This document shows positions 1 to 8,140 of a stretch of 64,000 bases of DNA, piece after piece. Made by a program: the position numbers and the translations under genes. How positions within the stretch are numbered: position 1 is the first letter of the stretch; the number at the start of each line of letters is the position of its first letter. The notes below the pieces were generated by a model. That model searched no databases. It had not been told where the DNA came from and was given only the letters and a program-made list of their open reading frames with translations. Origin of the DNA: Cyanobacteria bacterium UBA6446. Lineage in GTDB: Bacteria > Cyanobacteriota > Vampirovibrionia > Gastranaerophilales > Gastranaerophilaceae. The stretch is taken from positions 5,871 to 69,870 of the forward strand of contig DJOE01000024.1 in NCBI GenBank assembly GCA_002438405.1, read 5' to 3'.

Positions 1-1046
1 ACAATAATAAATGCAGTAGCAGCTCCAACAATAACAGTATCAACAAACGGTTGTAACATTGCAATAAAAGCTTGCGCAACAGGTTTGCTTGTTCTAACAG
101 CAGAAAAAGCAATTGGCGCAGTACCTAAACCTGCTTCATTTGCAAACATTGCACGTCTGAATCCCCATAACATACAACCCCAAATGCCACCAGAAATCAT
201 AGCTTGCGGCTTGAAAGCCTCTTTCAAGATTAAACAAATTGTATGTGGAACATGCTGAATATTTAACAAGCAAATTATAAAAGCAGAAAACACATACAAT
301 GTACACATTACAGGTGTAACTTTAGATGTAAATTTTCCAATAGCTTTAATTCCGCCAATTACTGTAACATAAGTAATCGTTGCAACAATTAAACCGAAAA
401 TCCATCTTTCATTTGAAAATAACCCTGTAACATTTGAAATTTGAGTTGTAATTGCATTAATTTGGAATAAATTCCAACCGCCAATCATCGCAAAGACGCA
501 ACATACTGCATAGATTTTTGCAAGATATGGAGTGTATGGTTTAATCCACTCTGCGCGCAAACCATTGATAATATAGTACATTGGACCACCAGATGATGAA
601 CCGTCTTTATTAATTTGTCTGAATTTTATACCCAAAAGAACTTCAGCAAACTTCAATGCCATTGAAAAAACTCCGGCAATCATCATCCAAAAAATTACCC
701 CAGGGCCACCAACAGAAACCGCCAAAGCAGAACCTACAACATTTCCCATGCCGGCAGAGGCTGAAATAGTTGCTGTTAAAGCTTGAAAAGATGAAACTTC
801 TCCATGTTTTTTCTTTTTTAAAATATCTTCGTGTTTATATTTTTTGGTAATCAAATCAATTGCATGTTTAAAGCCCCAAAACCCGATAAATCTTGTTCTG
901 ATTGTAAAATACAATGCAGCAATCATTAATAACAAAATCAAAAACTCCACACGAACTCCGTGAATAGTTACATGTGAAAAAATTAATCCTGAAATTTTAT
1001 TCGCAACAGGCGATAAAATACTATCAATTCGGCTATCTAAATTCAT
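1..1046 (-). CDS. AGCS family alanine/glycine:cation symporter, 3' end outside window
   Basis: About 348 codons are visible, starting at the ATG at 1046 and running off the left edge. The translation has the layout of the AGCS sodium/amino-acid symporters: a hydrophobic N-terminus, then a conserved GEVSSFQALTATISASAGMG stretch, SGGPMYYI, and FANEAGLGTAPIAF. This is an inner-membrane importer of alanine or glycine with Na+ or H+. A second member of the family lies at 61988-63601 and shares the GEVSSFQAL and NEAG-G-APIA motifs. The gene follows the UvrA-like gene by 39 bp on the same strand. There is no Shine-Dalgarno; a TATAAT (1058-1053, minus strand) ends 6 nt before the ATG, so the message may be leaderless. 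Family call firm, substrate inferred. Confidence 0.9.
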   Translation of the reverse strand, partial: MNLDSRIDSILSPVANKISGLIFSHVTIHGVRVEFLILLLMIAALYFTIRTRFIGFWGFKHAIDLITKKYKHEDILKKKKHGEVSSFQALTATISASAGMGNVVGSALAVSVGGPGVIFWMMIAGVFSMALKFAEVLLGIKFRQINKDGSSSGGPMYYIINGLRAEWIKPYTPYLAKIYAVCCVFAMIGGWNLFQINAITTQISNVTGLFSNERWIFGLIVATITYVTVIGGIKAIGKFTSKVTPVMCTLYVFSAFIICLLNIQHVPHTICLILKEAFKPQAMISGGIWGCMLWGFRRAMFANEAGLGTAPIAFSAVRTSKPVAQAFIAMLQPFVDTVIVGAATAFII

Positions 1047-1085
1047 AAATCAATTATACTACAAACATAGAGAAAGCTTTTGGAA

Positions 1086-3548
1086 CTATAAAAATCTTGC
1101 CGTTTTAGAAATTTTACAATTACGAAGTTCTGATGGGGTACCGTTAAAAATCACCTCCCCTCCGGAATTTCCGCCATCTGGCCCCATATCAATAATATAA
1201 TCTGCATTCTTTATAACATCTAAATCGTGCTCAATAACAACAACTGTTGCGCCATTATCAATCAAAGTTTGGAATACGTTCAATAAAGTACGAACATCTA
1301 ACGGGTGAAGTCCGATTGTGGGTTCATCAAACACAAATACAGATTCTGATTGAGCCTTTCTCATCTCACTAGCAAGTTTTAACCTTTGAGCTTCTCCACC
1401 TGATAAACTTGGAGTAGCTTCCCCCAGTGTCAAATACCCCAGTCCTAAATCTTTTAAAACCTGCAATCTCTGTTGAACTAATTTTAAATCTTCACAAGCA
1501 TCAATTGCCGTATTCACGTCCATTGACATAAGTTTTGCAAGAGAATTACCCTTGTATTTTATACTCTCAACTATTTTTGAATATCTTGAACCTCCACACT
1601 CAGGACACGGAATTTCAACATCTGGTAAAAATTGAACATCTAGATTAATTACTCCAGTTCCGTCACATACCGGACATCTTAATTTTCCGGTATTATATGA
1701 AAAATCACCTGATTTGTATTTGTTTTCTTTTGATTTTGGAAGTTTTGCAAAAATTTTGCGGAGTTCATCATGAATATTTGCATAAGTTGCAACAGTTGAA
1801 CGAATATTTATCCCAATCGGAGTTGCGTCAATAAGTTTTACTTGCTTAATTTCGTCTGCTTCAATCTTCACAATATGTTCAGGCATTTTCTTTTGAGATG
1901 CCAAAAACTCAAGTGCCGGTACAAGACTTTCTAAAACCATAGTAGTTTTACCAGATCCGGAAACCCCTGTAACAACGGTCAATCTTCCTTTTGGAATGTC
2001 GATTTTTAGAGGTTTAACAGTATGAATAGAATTTGTTTCTAAATGAATTTTACCATTTTCAAACATCAAATCCGGTGAAATATTTTCACGAATTTTCACT
2101 TCTTCTTTATCAGACAAAAAACCTCCAATAATAGATTTTTTGCTATTGATAATTTCAGGAATTGTACCCTCTGCTACAACATAACCGCCATTTACACCTG
2201 CTTGAGGCCCCATTTCAATAATCCAGTCTGAATCTTTCAAAATCTGGACATCATGGTCAACCAAAATAACAGAATTTCCGTCATCAATCAAATCGTGCAA
2301 AACTCCACGAAGCCCGACAATATTTGATGGGTGCAAACCGATTGACGGCTCATCAAGAACATACAAAACTCCTGTTGTTCTGTTTCGCACCGCCCTTGCA
2401 AGTTGCATTCTCTGCCTTTCTCCTGTTGACAATGTTGAAGCTGCTCTATCAAGTGTTAAATACCCCAAACCTAAATCAATAAGCCTTTTTGCAACAGACT
2501 GAAAAGAATCGCAAATACTTTCCGCCATTGGTACCATTTCTTTTGGCAAAGATTGAGGAACTTTTTTGACCCATTCAACAACATCTGATAGTGTCATTTC
2601 ACAAACTTTATCAAGTGTAAGCCCCATAAGTTTTGGGGTTCTGGCTTTTTCAGATAATCTTGTCCCATGGCAATCAGGACAAATGTCTTGTTTCAAGAAC
2701 TTTTCAACTCGTTTCATGCTCTTTTCGTCTTTAACTTTTGATAGAGCATTTTCAACAGTATAAACTGCATTGTAATAAGTAAAATCAAGTTCTCCGGCTT
2801 GGTTTGTATTTTTTGCCTTGTAAAAAATATGTTTCTTTTCCGCAGGTCCATTATAAACAATATCTTTTTCTTTATCAGTCAAATCCTTGAACGGAATATT
2901 TGTTCTAACACCCATTTCACGACAAACATCTGTCATTAGTGACCACATCAAAGTGCCCCAAGGCGCAACAGCACCCTCATCTATCGTTAAAGAATCATCA
3001 GGTACTAAAGTTGATTTATCCACTGTTCGTACAATCCCTGTTCCGCCACAAGTTTTGCAAGCTCCTTGACTATTAAAAGCCAATTCTTCAGCTGAAGGGG
3101 CATAAAAATGTTTTCCACACTCAGGGCAAACTAATTCCTGCTCAGCTGCAACAGCTAAACTCGGTTCTACATAATGACCATTAGGGCAAATGTGACTTGC
3201 AAGTCTTGAAAACATCAGCCTTAAACTGTTTAAAAGTTCTGTTCCGGTACCAAATGTACTTCTAACCCCAGGAACCGCCGGTCTTTGATGAAGTGCAAGT
3301 GCAGCCGGAACATATAAAATTTCATCAACCAAAGCTTTTTCGGCCTGTGTCATTCTTCGTCTGGTATAAGTTGAAAGAGCTTCTAAATATCTCCTTGAAC
3401 CCTCAGAATACAAAACTCCGAGTGCCAAAGAAGATTTACCTGAACCCGAAACACCTGCAATTCCTACAATTTTATTCAATGGAATATCAACATCAATATT
3501 CTTTAAATTGTGAACTCTCGCTCCTCTAACTTTTATTTTATCAACCAT
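1086..3548 (-). CDS. UvrA-like ABC ATPase, short (UvrA2/DrrC-like)
   Basis: This 820-residue protein has the UvrA architecture with two ABC ATPase modules. Walker A GVSGSGKSS is at residues 32-40 and a second GVSGSGKTT lies near residue 510. Signature motifs are LSTGERQ in the first half and LSGGEAQ in the second, followed by LDEPSIGLHP and FDEPTIGLHP. Cys clusters typical of UvrA zinc modules are visible (CPECGKHF with CKTCGG, and CPVCDG with CPECGG). Canonical UvrA is about 940 residues; the missing length matches the short UvrA2/DrrC class, which lacks the UvrB-binding domain. LSTGE instead of LSGGE in the first signature also separates it from canonical UvrA. It may act in tolerance to DNA-binding drugs rather than classical excision repair; that is inference. 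An AGGTAA ribosome site precedes the ATG. Confidence 0.85.
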   Translation of the reverse strand: MVDKIKVRGARVHNLKNIDVDIPLNKIVGIAGVSGSGKSSLALGVLYSEGSRRYLEALSTYTRRRMTQAEKALVDEILYVPAALALHQRPAVPGVRSTFGTGTELLNSLRLMFSRLASHICPNGHYVEPSLAVAAEQELVCPECGKHFYAPSAEELAFNSQGACKTCGGTGIVRTVDKSTLVPDDSLTIDEGAVAPWGTLMWSLMTDVCREMGVRTNIPFKDLTDKEKDIVYNGPAEKKHIFYKAKNTNQAGELDFTYYNAVYTVENALSKVKDEKSMKRVEKFLKQDICPDCHGTRLSEKARTPKLMGLTLDKVCEMTLSDVVEWVKKVPQSLPKEMVPMAESICDSFQSVAKRLIDLGLGYLTLDRAASTLSTGERQRMQLARAVRNRTTGVLYVLDEPSIGLHPSNIVGLRGVLHDLIDDGNSVILVDHDVQILKDSDWIIEMGPQAGVNGGYVVAEGTIPEIINSKKSIIGGFLSDKEEVKIRENISPDLMFENGKIHLETNSIHTVKPLKIDIPKGRLTVVTGVSGSGKTTMVLESLVPALEFLASQKKMPEHIVKIEADEIKQVKLIDATPIGINIRSTVATYANIHDELRKIFAKLPKSKENKYKSGDFSYNTGKLRCPVCDGTGVINLDVQFLPDVEIPCPECGGSRYSKIVESIKYKGNSLAKLMSMDVNTAIDACEDLKLVQQRLQVLKDLGLGYLTLGEATPSLSGGEAQRLKLASEMRKAQSESVFVFDEPTIGLHPLDVRTLLNVFQTLIDNGATVVVIEHDLDVIKNADYIIDMGPDGGNSGGEVIFNGTPSELRNCKISKTARFL

Positions 3549-3613
3549 AATTTACCTGTTTCTTATAAATATAAATTAGCACAAAACTAACAACTCGTCA
3601 TTTTTTATCACCA

Positions 3614-3642
3614 TTGACGACACCCCAAAAACATGTTAAAAT
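3614..3642 (+). promoter_or_regulatory. sigma70-type promoter for the prepilin gene
   Basis: TTGACG (3614-3619), a 17-bp spacer and TAAAAT (3637-3642) preceded by an extended -10 TG. The predicted transcription start falls at about 3649, on the first ATG of the gene. Confidence 0.65.
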
Positions 3643-3648
3643 AAGTGT

Positions 3649-4398
3649 ATGGGATTGGTGAATATGAATTGGAATAAAAATAAAAAATCTGCATTTACTC
3701 TATCAGAAATCATGGTAACTCTTACATTAATAGGTTTCATTGCAACAATGACACTCTCAACTGTTGGGACTTCTATTCAGCAGAAAGCAAGACTTGCGGA
3801 ATTCAAAACAGCTTATTCTAAAATGGAATCAGCATTACAAAGTATCACTGTTGATGATGGACAGATTTATAATTGTTATACAAGCCCATCTAAAACTGAT
3901 GTTAATACCTATGGCCTATCAATTGCAGATTTAGATAATTTAGGTGCAACGGCCCAACAATGCGGAGCTCTAGAAAACAAATTTGTTAGAGCAATGGGAG
4001 CAACAAGATTTTGTCAAGAAAATCCAAGAGAAGAAGGTTGCGTTCCAGATAATGACAATTATCCAAGCCCACAAGAAGATTCTTGTTTTACAGACTTAAC
4101 CAAAGGTCATGCTTACGTTTTGGATAACAGTATGATTCTATTTACAGATGATAATCATTCTTTAACACAATTTGCAATTGATGTTAATGGTCGCAAAGGT
4201 CCTAACAAATGGGGGCAAGATGTTTTCACTTTTGCAATAAAAGCAACAAATTCTAAACTTGTTAACGGAACTCAATATGTTACGGCAGTAAAAGTTTTGC
4301 CGCCGTCTGCTTGTCTTCCGGGGCATAATGAAAATACAAACAGAGGTTCTTCAAAATCTTCAGATCAATTGTTAAAAGAAGCAGTTAATTATAGATAA
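3649..4398 (+). CDS. type IV prepilin-like / pseudopilin protein
   Basis: The N-terminus carries a prepilin signal: a short Lys-rich leader, then SAFTLSEIMVTLTLIGFI, in which cleavage would follow Ala and leave Phe as mature residue 1 with Glu at +5. The hydrophobic helix continues for about 20 residues. The rest is a soluble domain of about 210 residues with several Cys (CYTSP, CGALENKF, CQENPREEGC). The product would be processed by a prepilin peptidase and built into a pilus or pseudopilus. Two starts are possible: ATG 3649 sits where the promoter predicts the first transcribed base, while ATG 3664 has a GGTGA ribosome site two bases upstream. The same AFTLSE motif recurs at 48446-49144. 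No other pilus genes are adjacent. Exact role unknown. Confidence 0.85.
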   Translation: MGLVNMNWNKNKKSAFTLSEIMVTLTLIGFIATMTLSTVGTSIQQKARLAEFKTAYSKMESALQSITVDDGQIYNCYTSPSKTDVNTYGLSIADLDNLGATAQQCGALENKFVRAMGATRFCQENPREEGCVPDNDNYPSPQEDSCFTDLTKGHAYVLDNSMILFTDDNHSLTQFAIDVNGRKGPNKWGQDVFTFAIKATNSKLVNGTQYVTAVKVLPPSACLPGHNENTNRGSSKSSDQLLKEAVNYR

Positions 4399-4399
4399 T

Positions 4400-4768
4400 T
4401 TATTGTAACAAACCACAAGTTTCGTTATACATAACCATGTGAAAATCCGGACTGGTCATATTCGGGTTTCGTTTCATGAATTTTTTCACGTCAAATTTTT
4501 CTAAAAATTTATCTAATTTTTTTAGAACTTTTTCGTTACTTTCGTTTTCAGATTTCAATTTTTCAATATAAACTTTAGTCATAGAAATGATTTCATCTTC
4601 TGTCAAAATCGATAAACCTCCGATTTTAACTTCGTCTTTGTCATCATTTTCAAGATATTTTTTTTCTTCATTTTGTTGTTGGTTTTGTTGGTTTTGTCTT
4701 TTCTCCTGACCGGTAGAGATTGCAGATTCAATTCTTTGTCCAAAAGGATTGTTCACAGAATTAAACAT
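4400..4768 (-). CDS. small hypothetical protein, Gln-rich linker and helical C-terminus
   Basis: A 122-residue protein I do not recognise. The start at 4768 is chosen because AAGGAG lies 7 nt upstream; a longer reading from 4825 has no such site. The N-terminus reads MFNSVNNPFGQRIESAIS, followed by a Gln/Asn-rich linker (QNQQNQQQN) and a charged, probably helical domain ending in YNETCGLLQ. There is no signal peptide or membrane segment. It is convergent with the prepilin gene, with one base between the stops, and divergent from the MerR gene. Confidence 0.6.
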   Translation of the reverse strand: MFNSVNNPFGQRIESAISTGQEKRQNQQNQQQNEEKKYLENDDKDEVKIGGLSILTEDEIISMTKVYIEKLKSENESNEKVLKKLDKFLEKFDVKKFMKRNPNMTSPDFHMVMYNETCGLLQ

Positions 4769-4893
4769 AAGATGCTCCTTGCAAGTTTTTAAATTGCCAT
4801 TTGTCATGTCGGCAAATTTATCCAAAACTTTAAATATATAATCTAAACATACGAGATTTTTTCTATGCTAAAATATAATTAAAGGAGGCTTTT

Positions 4894-5310
4894 ATGTACA
4901 CAATTAAAGAAGTCGCAAAAAAAATGGATATATCAGAACATACTCTTCGTTTTTGGGCAAAAAGCGGATTTTTCCCATTTATAAAAAGAAACGAAAATAA
5001 TATCCGACTTTTTTCAGACAATGATTTAGACTGGGTTAGAATTGTAAAATGTTTAAGAGCTGTTGGAACTGAAAATAAAGCAATCAAAAGATACATTGAT
5101 TTGTGCATAAAAGGAGATTCTACAATCCCTGAAAGATACGGAATTATTCAAGCTACAAAACTAAAAGCTGAACAACAAATGCTTGAACTTCAACAACAAA
5201 TGGATTTATTAAATTATAAAGAAAAATATTATCAAAATCTTATCAAAAACAACTTGAAAGACGGTTGGAATCCAATGAACAACCACCAAGTCGAAACAGA
5301 AGCAGTATAA
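4894..5310 (+). CDS. MerR family transcriptional regulator
   Basis: The 138-residue protein opens with the MerR winged-helix pattern: YTIKEVAKKMDISEHTLRFW (residues 2-21), then a wing around residues 28-45 and DWVRIVKCLRAVG. A coiled-coil dimerisation helix follows (roughly residues 87-120, with EQQMLELQQQMDLL). No Cys-rich metal-binding loop or large effector domain is present, so it is a short MerR of the kind that senses an unknown signal. AAAGGAGG precedes the ATG, and an extended -10 (TGCTAAAAT) is visible near 4865-4875. An intrinsic terminator follows directly, so the gene is monocistronic. Targets cannot be read from the sequence. Confidence 0.85.
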   Translation: MYTIKEVAKKMDISEHTLRFWAKSGFFPFIKRNENNIRLFSDNDLDWVRIVKCLRAVGTENKAIKRYIDLCIKGDSTIPERYGIIQATKLKAEQQMLELQQQMDLLNYKEKYYQNLIKNNLKDGWNPMNNHQVETEAV

Positions 5311-5322
5311 AATAATAAAAAG

Positions 5323-5348
5323 CGACGGATTTTCTTCCGTCGTTTTTT
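5323..5348 (+). terminator. intrinsic terminator of the MerR gene
   Basis: Stem CGACGGA (5323-5329) with TCCGTCG (5336-5342), a 6-nt loop and a run of six T. Confidence 0.85.
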
Positions 5349-5362
5349 ACTTTAATCTATTT

Positions 5363-6205
5363 TTATTTTTGAGCTTCTTTCAAAACTTTTAATGCAGCAA
5401 TTGCATTCGGAAAACCAACATAAGGCATTGTCTGAATAATTGCAGCTGCGATAGTTTTTTCATCATTACCAACTTTCAAATTGCCTATTATGTGGCTTTT
5501 CAAGGTTTGAGTATTGCCTGTAGTTGTAAGAATTACAATAGTCAAAAGTTCTCTGGTTTTTAAATCTAAACCTGTTCTTGTGTAAAAATCGCCAAAACAA
5601 ACTTCAGTTAATAATCTTGCAACTTCATCACCCATATTATCAGGAAGACCTTTCAACATTTGTTTAATTTCATCTGAATAAATCGGTTCTTGAATAGCCT
5701 TTCCTTTTTCAAATCTATCACTTTCGGTTGTAGTTGTTTGATTTGCAATAGGAGTTTCTATTCCACGTTCCTTGAACACTTCATTCATTACACCAATTGC
5801 ATTCAATGTTTTAGGGAAACCAATGAATGGAGCGCATTCATAAATAGCCTCTCTAAGTTCAATAGGAGTAACACCAACATTTAATGCTGCATTGATATGT
5901 GCTTTCAACTGTGGGAGAGTTTGTTGAACAGACAAAGATACAACCGTAATCATTTCTCTTGTCTTCATATCCAAATTCCCAATTGTGAAAACTTCGCCAA
6001 AAATGTATTTTTGTAGAATATTCATCATTTCAGCATCATTCCCTGTCTTTGGCAAAGCTTCGCCGCCAAAAAGTTTTCTAAAATTGTCTTTACAAATTTC
6101 TTCTCTTGTCATAATTTTATCCTCATGATTGTTTGTTGCAAGGGCAATACACCCTTGCAACAAACTTAAAAATATCATTATACTAGTGATTATTTTTTTA
6201 TACAT
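5363..6205 (-). CDS. carboxymuconolactone decarboxylase family protein, two CMD domains, probable lipoprotein
   Basis: Two repeats of the CMD/AhpD-like helical domain are visible: TREMITVVSLSVQQTLPQLK with EAIYECAPFIGFPKTLNA, and TRELLTIVILTTTGNTQTLK with AAIIQTMPYVGFPNAIAA. The N-terminus is a secretion signal with a possible lipobox (SLLQGC), so the protein is probably exported and lipid-anchored. The AhpD CxxC pair is not present, so peroxidase-partner activity is unlikely; substrate unknown. I place the start at ATG 6205, just after the Dxs-like stop; a TTG at 6217 would overlap that gene. The tight spacing indicates co-transcription and translational coupling with the Dxs-like gene. Confidence 0.8.
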   Translation of the reverse strand: MYKKIITSIMIFLSLLQGCIALATNNHEDKIMTREEICKDNFRKLFGGEALPKTGNDAEMMNILQKYIFGEVFTIGNLDMKTREMITVVSLSVQQTLPQLKAHINAALNVGVTPIELREAIYECAPFIGFPKTLNAIGVMNEVFKERGIETPIANQTTTTESDRFEKGKAIQEPIYSDEIKQMLKGLPDNMGDEVARLLTEVCFGDFYTRTGLDLKTRELLTIVILTTTGNTQTLKSHIIGNLKVGNDEKTIAAAIIQTMPYVGFPNAIAALKVLKEAQK

Positions 6206-6209
6206 ATTA

Positions 6210-7964
6210 TTATCCAAAAACTTTTTTTACATCTTCTGCAATAAGTTCTTTTGTCAAGTGATAACGTTTGTATAATTCATCTAAAGGAGTTCTGTCGGTG
6301 AATTCTTTTTTACCACCAAAATTCAAAACTTTCATATCTGAATCAGCATAAAATCTTGAAATCTTTTCGCCAAAACCACCATCTAACTGACCATCTTCCA
6401 AAGTAATAACCAATTTGTGATTTTGTTTTAATTCTTCCAAAAGCTCTTTATCAACACCAGAAATAAATTTTGGATTAATAACAGTAGATTCAAAACCGAA
6501 TCGTTTTTTCAATTCTTCTTTAACATCTTTAGCCAAGCCTAAGAAATTACCTAAACCAAGAATAGCCACTTTTTCACCCTTAGATTCAACTTTAAATTTA
6601 TTCAATATTGAATAATCCGTTGTATCTTTAACCCCACTCGATACTAAAGCTAACGGAACTCTAATTGCAATAGGGTATTGAGTTTGATTTAGTGAATATT
6701 CAAGCATTGCAAGGTATTCTTCCTTTGTTGCCGGAGATAAATAAACAATGTTCGGAATATTTGAAACTAACGGAATATCAAATGAACACAAGTGAGTAGC
6801 ATCAGCTCCTGATAATCCGCCCCAATATACAAGCATCGTCAATGGAGAATTATTTAGTGCTAAATCTTGTGACATTTGGTCGTAAGTTCTTTGAATAAAT
6901 GAACTCATAACTGCAAAAATTGGTTTAGCTCCGCTCTTTGCTAATGCGGAAGAATAAGCCATAGCATGCTCTTCTGCAATACCAACATCAGTATATTGAT
7001 TGCCTAATTTTTCTCTAAATTCTTTATCCCAACCAAATACCCCAGGAGTTGCAGCATTAACTGCGATAACAGTCTTATCTTCTTTGACTTTATCTAAGAT
7101 AAATTTGTTAGTTATTGAATTATAATCTTCTACAACCGGAGTTGATTCATTGTTTTCTATTTTATCTAAAGTCCCCGGCATAATCCAGTGGAAAGCTTCT
7201 TTATTTTCTTCCGCAACTTTCAAACCGTGTCCCTTTTGAGTATGAATATGCAAAACTACAGGGTGATTAGCATCTTTAACTTTTTTAAATGCTTCAATAA
7301 GTTTTTCAATATTATTCCCTTCTTCAAGATAGAAATATTCAAAACCTAAAGATTTGAAGAAATTACATTCAGCTTGTCCTTTTGTTTCTTTTAGTAACTT
7401 TAAGTTTGAATAAAGTCCGCCATGGTTTTCAGCAATAGACATGTCATTATCATTAACAACAACAATAAAGTTACTCTTTAAAGTTGCAGCATTATCTAAG
7501 CCCTCAAGCGCTTCACCTCCGCTAAGAGAACCATCACCGATAAGAGCGATTACATTGAATTTTTCACCTTTCAAATCTCTTGCTTTCGCTACACCACAAG
7601 CCAAGCTTACAGAAGTTGAAGTGTGACCAACTTTGAACAAATCATGTTCACTTTCTTCCGGAGCGGTATAACCAGTGTATTTCATATAATTGTCAGGATT
7701 TGTAAATCCTTCTTTTCTTCCTGTAAGAATTTTGTGAGGATAACATTGGTGAGAAACATCAAAAACAATTTTATCAACAGGGGAATTGAATACATAATGC
7801 ATAGCAATAGTAGCTTCAATAATACCTAAATTAGGCCCCATGTGCCCACCGATAGTATTAACTTTTTTTATAATAAGTTTTCTCATTTCATCAGCCAAAG
7901 AATTCATTTCGCTGATAGAAAGTTTTTTAACATCATCTGGTGTATTAACTTTGTCTAAAATCAT
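6210..7964 (-). CDS. 1-deoxy-D-xylulose-5-phosphate synthase-like transketolase family enzyme
   Basis: The 584-residue protein aligns by eye with Dxs: GGHMGPNLG, DVSHQCYPHKILTGR, the TPP motif GDGSLSGGEALEG ending in NDNDMSI, and VGIAEEHA with the catalytic Glu. AAAAAAGGAG precedes the ATG at 7964, which sets the start. It is shorter than typical Dxs (about 620-640). The usual DRAGLVGADG segment, whose Arg contacts the substrate phosphate in known enzymes, reads YWGGLSGADATH here, so that Arg is missing. The enzyme could make DXP for isoprenoids or act on a different acceptor; short Dxs-like paralogues are known from Firmicutes. It is followed, overlapping or abutting, by the CMD lipoprotein gene. 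Confidence 0.75.
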   Translation of the reverse strand: MILDKVNTPDDVKKLSISEMNSLADEMRKLIIKKVNTIGGHMGPNLGIIEATIAMHYVFNSPVDKIVFDVSHQCYPHKILTGRKEGFTNPDNYMKYTGYTAPEESEHDLFKVGHTSTSVSLACGVAKARDLKGEKFNVIALIGDGSLSGGEALEGLDNAATLKSNFIVVVNDNDMSIAENHGGLYSNLKLLKETKGQAECNFFKSLGFEYFYLEEGNNIEKLIEAFKKVKDANHPVVLHIHTQKGHGLKVAEENKEAFHWIMPGTLDKIENNESTPVVEDYNSITNKFILDKVKEDKTVIAVNAATPGVFGWDKEFREKLGNQYTDVGIAEEHAMAYSSALAKSGAKPIFAVMSSFIQRTYDQMSQDLALNNSPLTMLVYWGGLSGADATHLCSFDIPLVSNIPNIVYLSPATKEEYLAMLEYSLNQTQYPIAIRVPLALVSSGVKDTTDYSILNKFKVESKGEKVAILGLGNFLGLAKDVKEELKKRFGFESTVINPKFISGVDKELLEELKQNHKLVITLEDGQLDGGFGEKISRFYADSDMKVLNFGGKKEFTDRTPLDELYKRYHLTKELIAEDVKKVFG

Positions 7965-8082
7965 GTTTTTCTCCTTTTTTAAACTATCAAACTCGACTTT
8001 CCTATATTTTACAACTTGATAGCAACTATCAGTCAAGAGAAAATTTTTTTAAATTAAGATAAATAAAACAATGTGAAAAATA

Positions 8083-8117
8083 AAAAAGCATGTTTCAATT
8101 TTTAAAACATGCTTTTT
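8083..8117 (-). terminator. intrinsic terminator downstream of secA, symmetric
   Basis: A 13-bp perfect stem (8083-8095 with 8105-8117), core AGCATGTTT/AAACATGCT, with A and T tracts on the two sides. It ends the secA transcript and insulates the Dxs-like gene. Confidence 0.8.
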
Positions 8118-8140
8118 ATTTTTATCTATATTATTACAAT

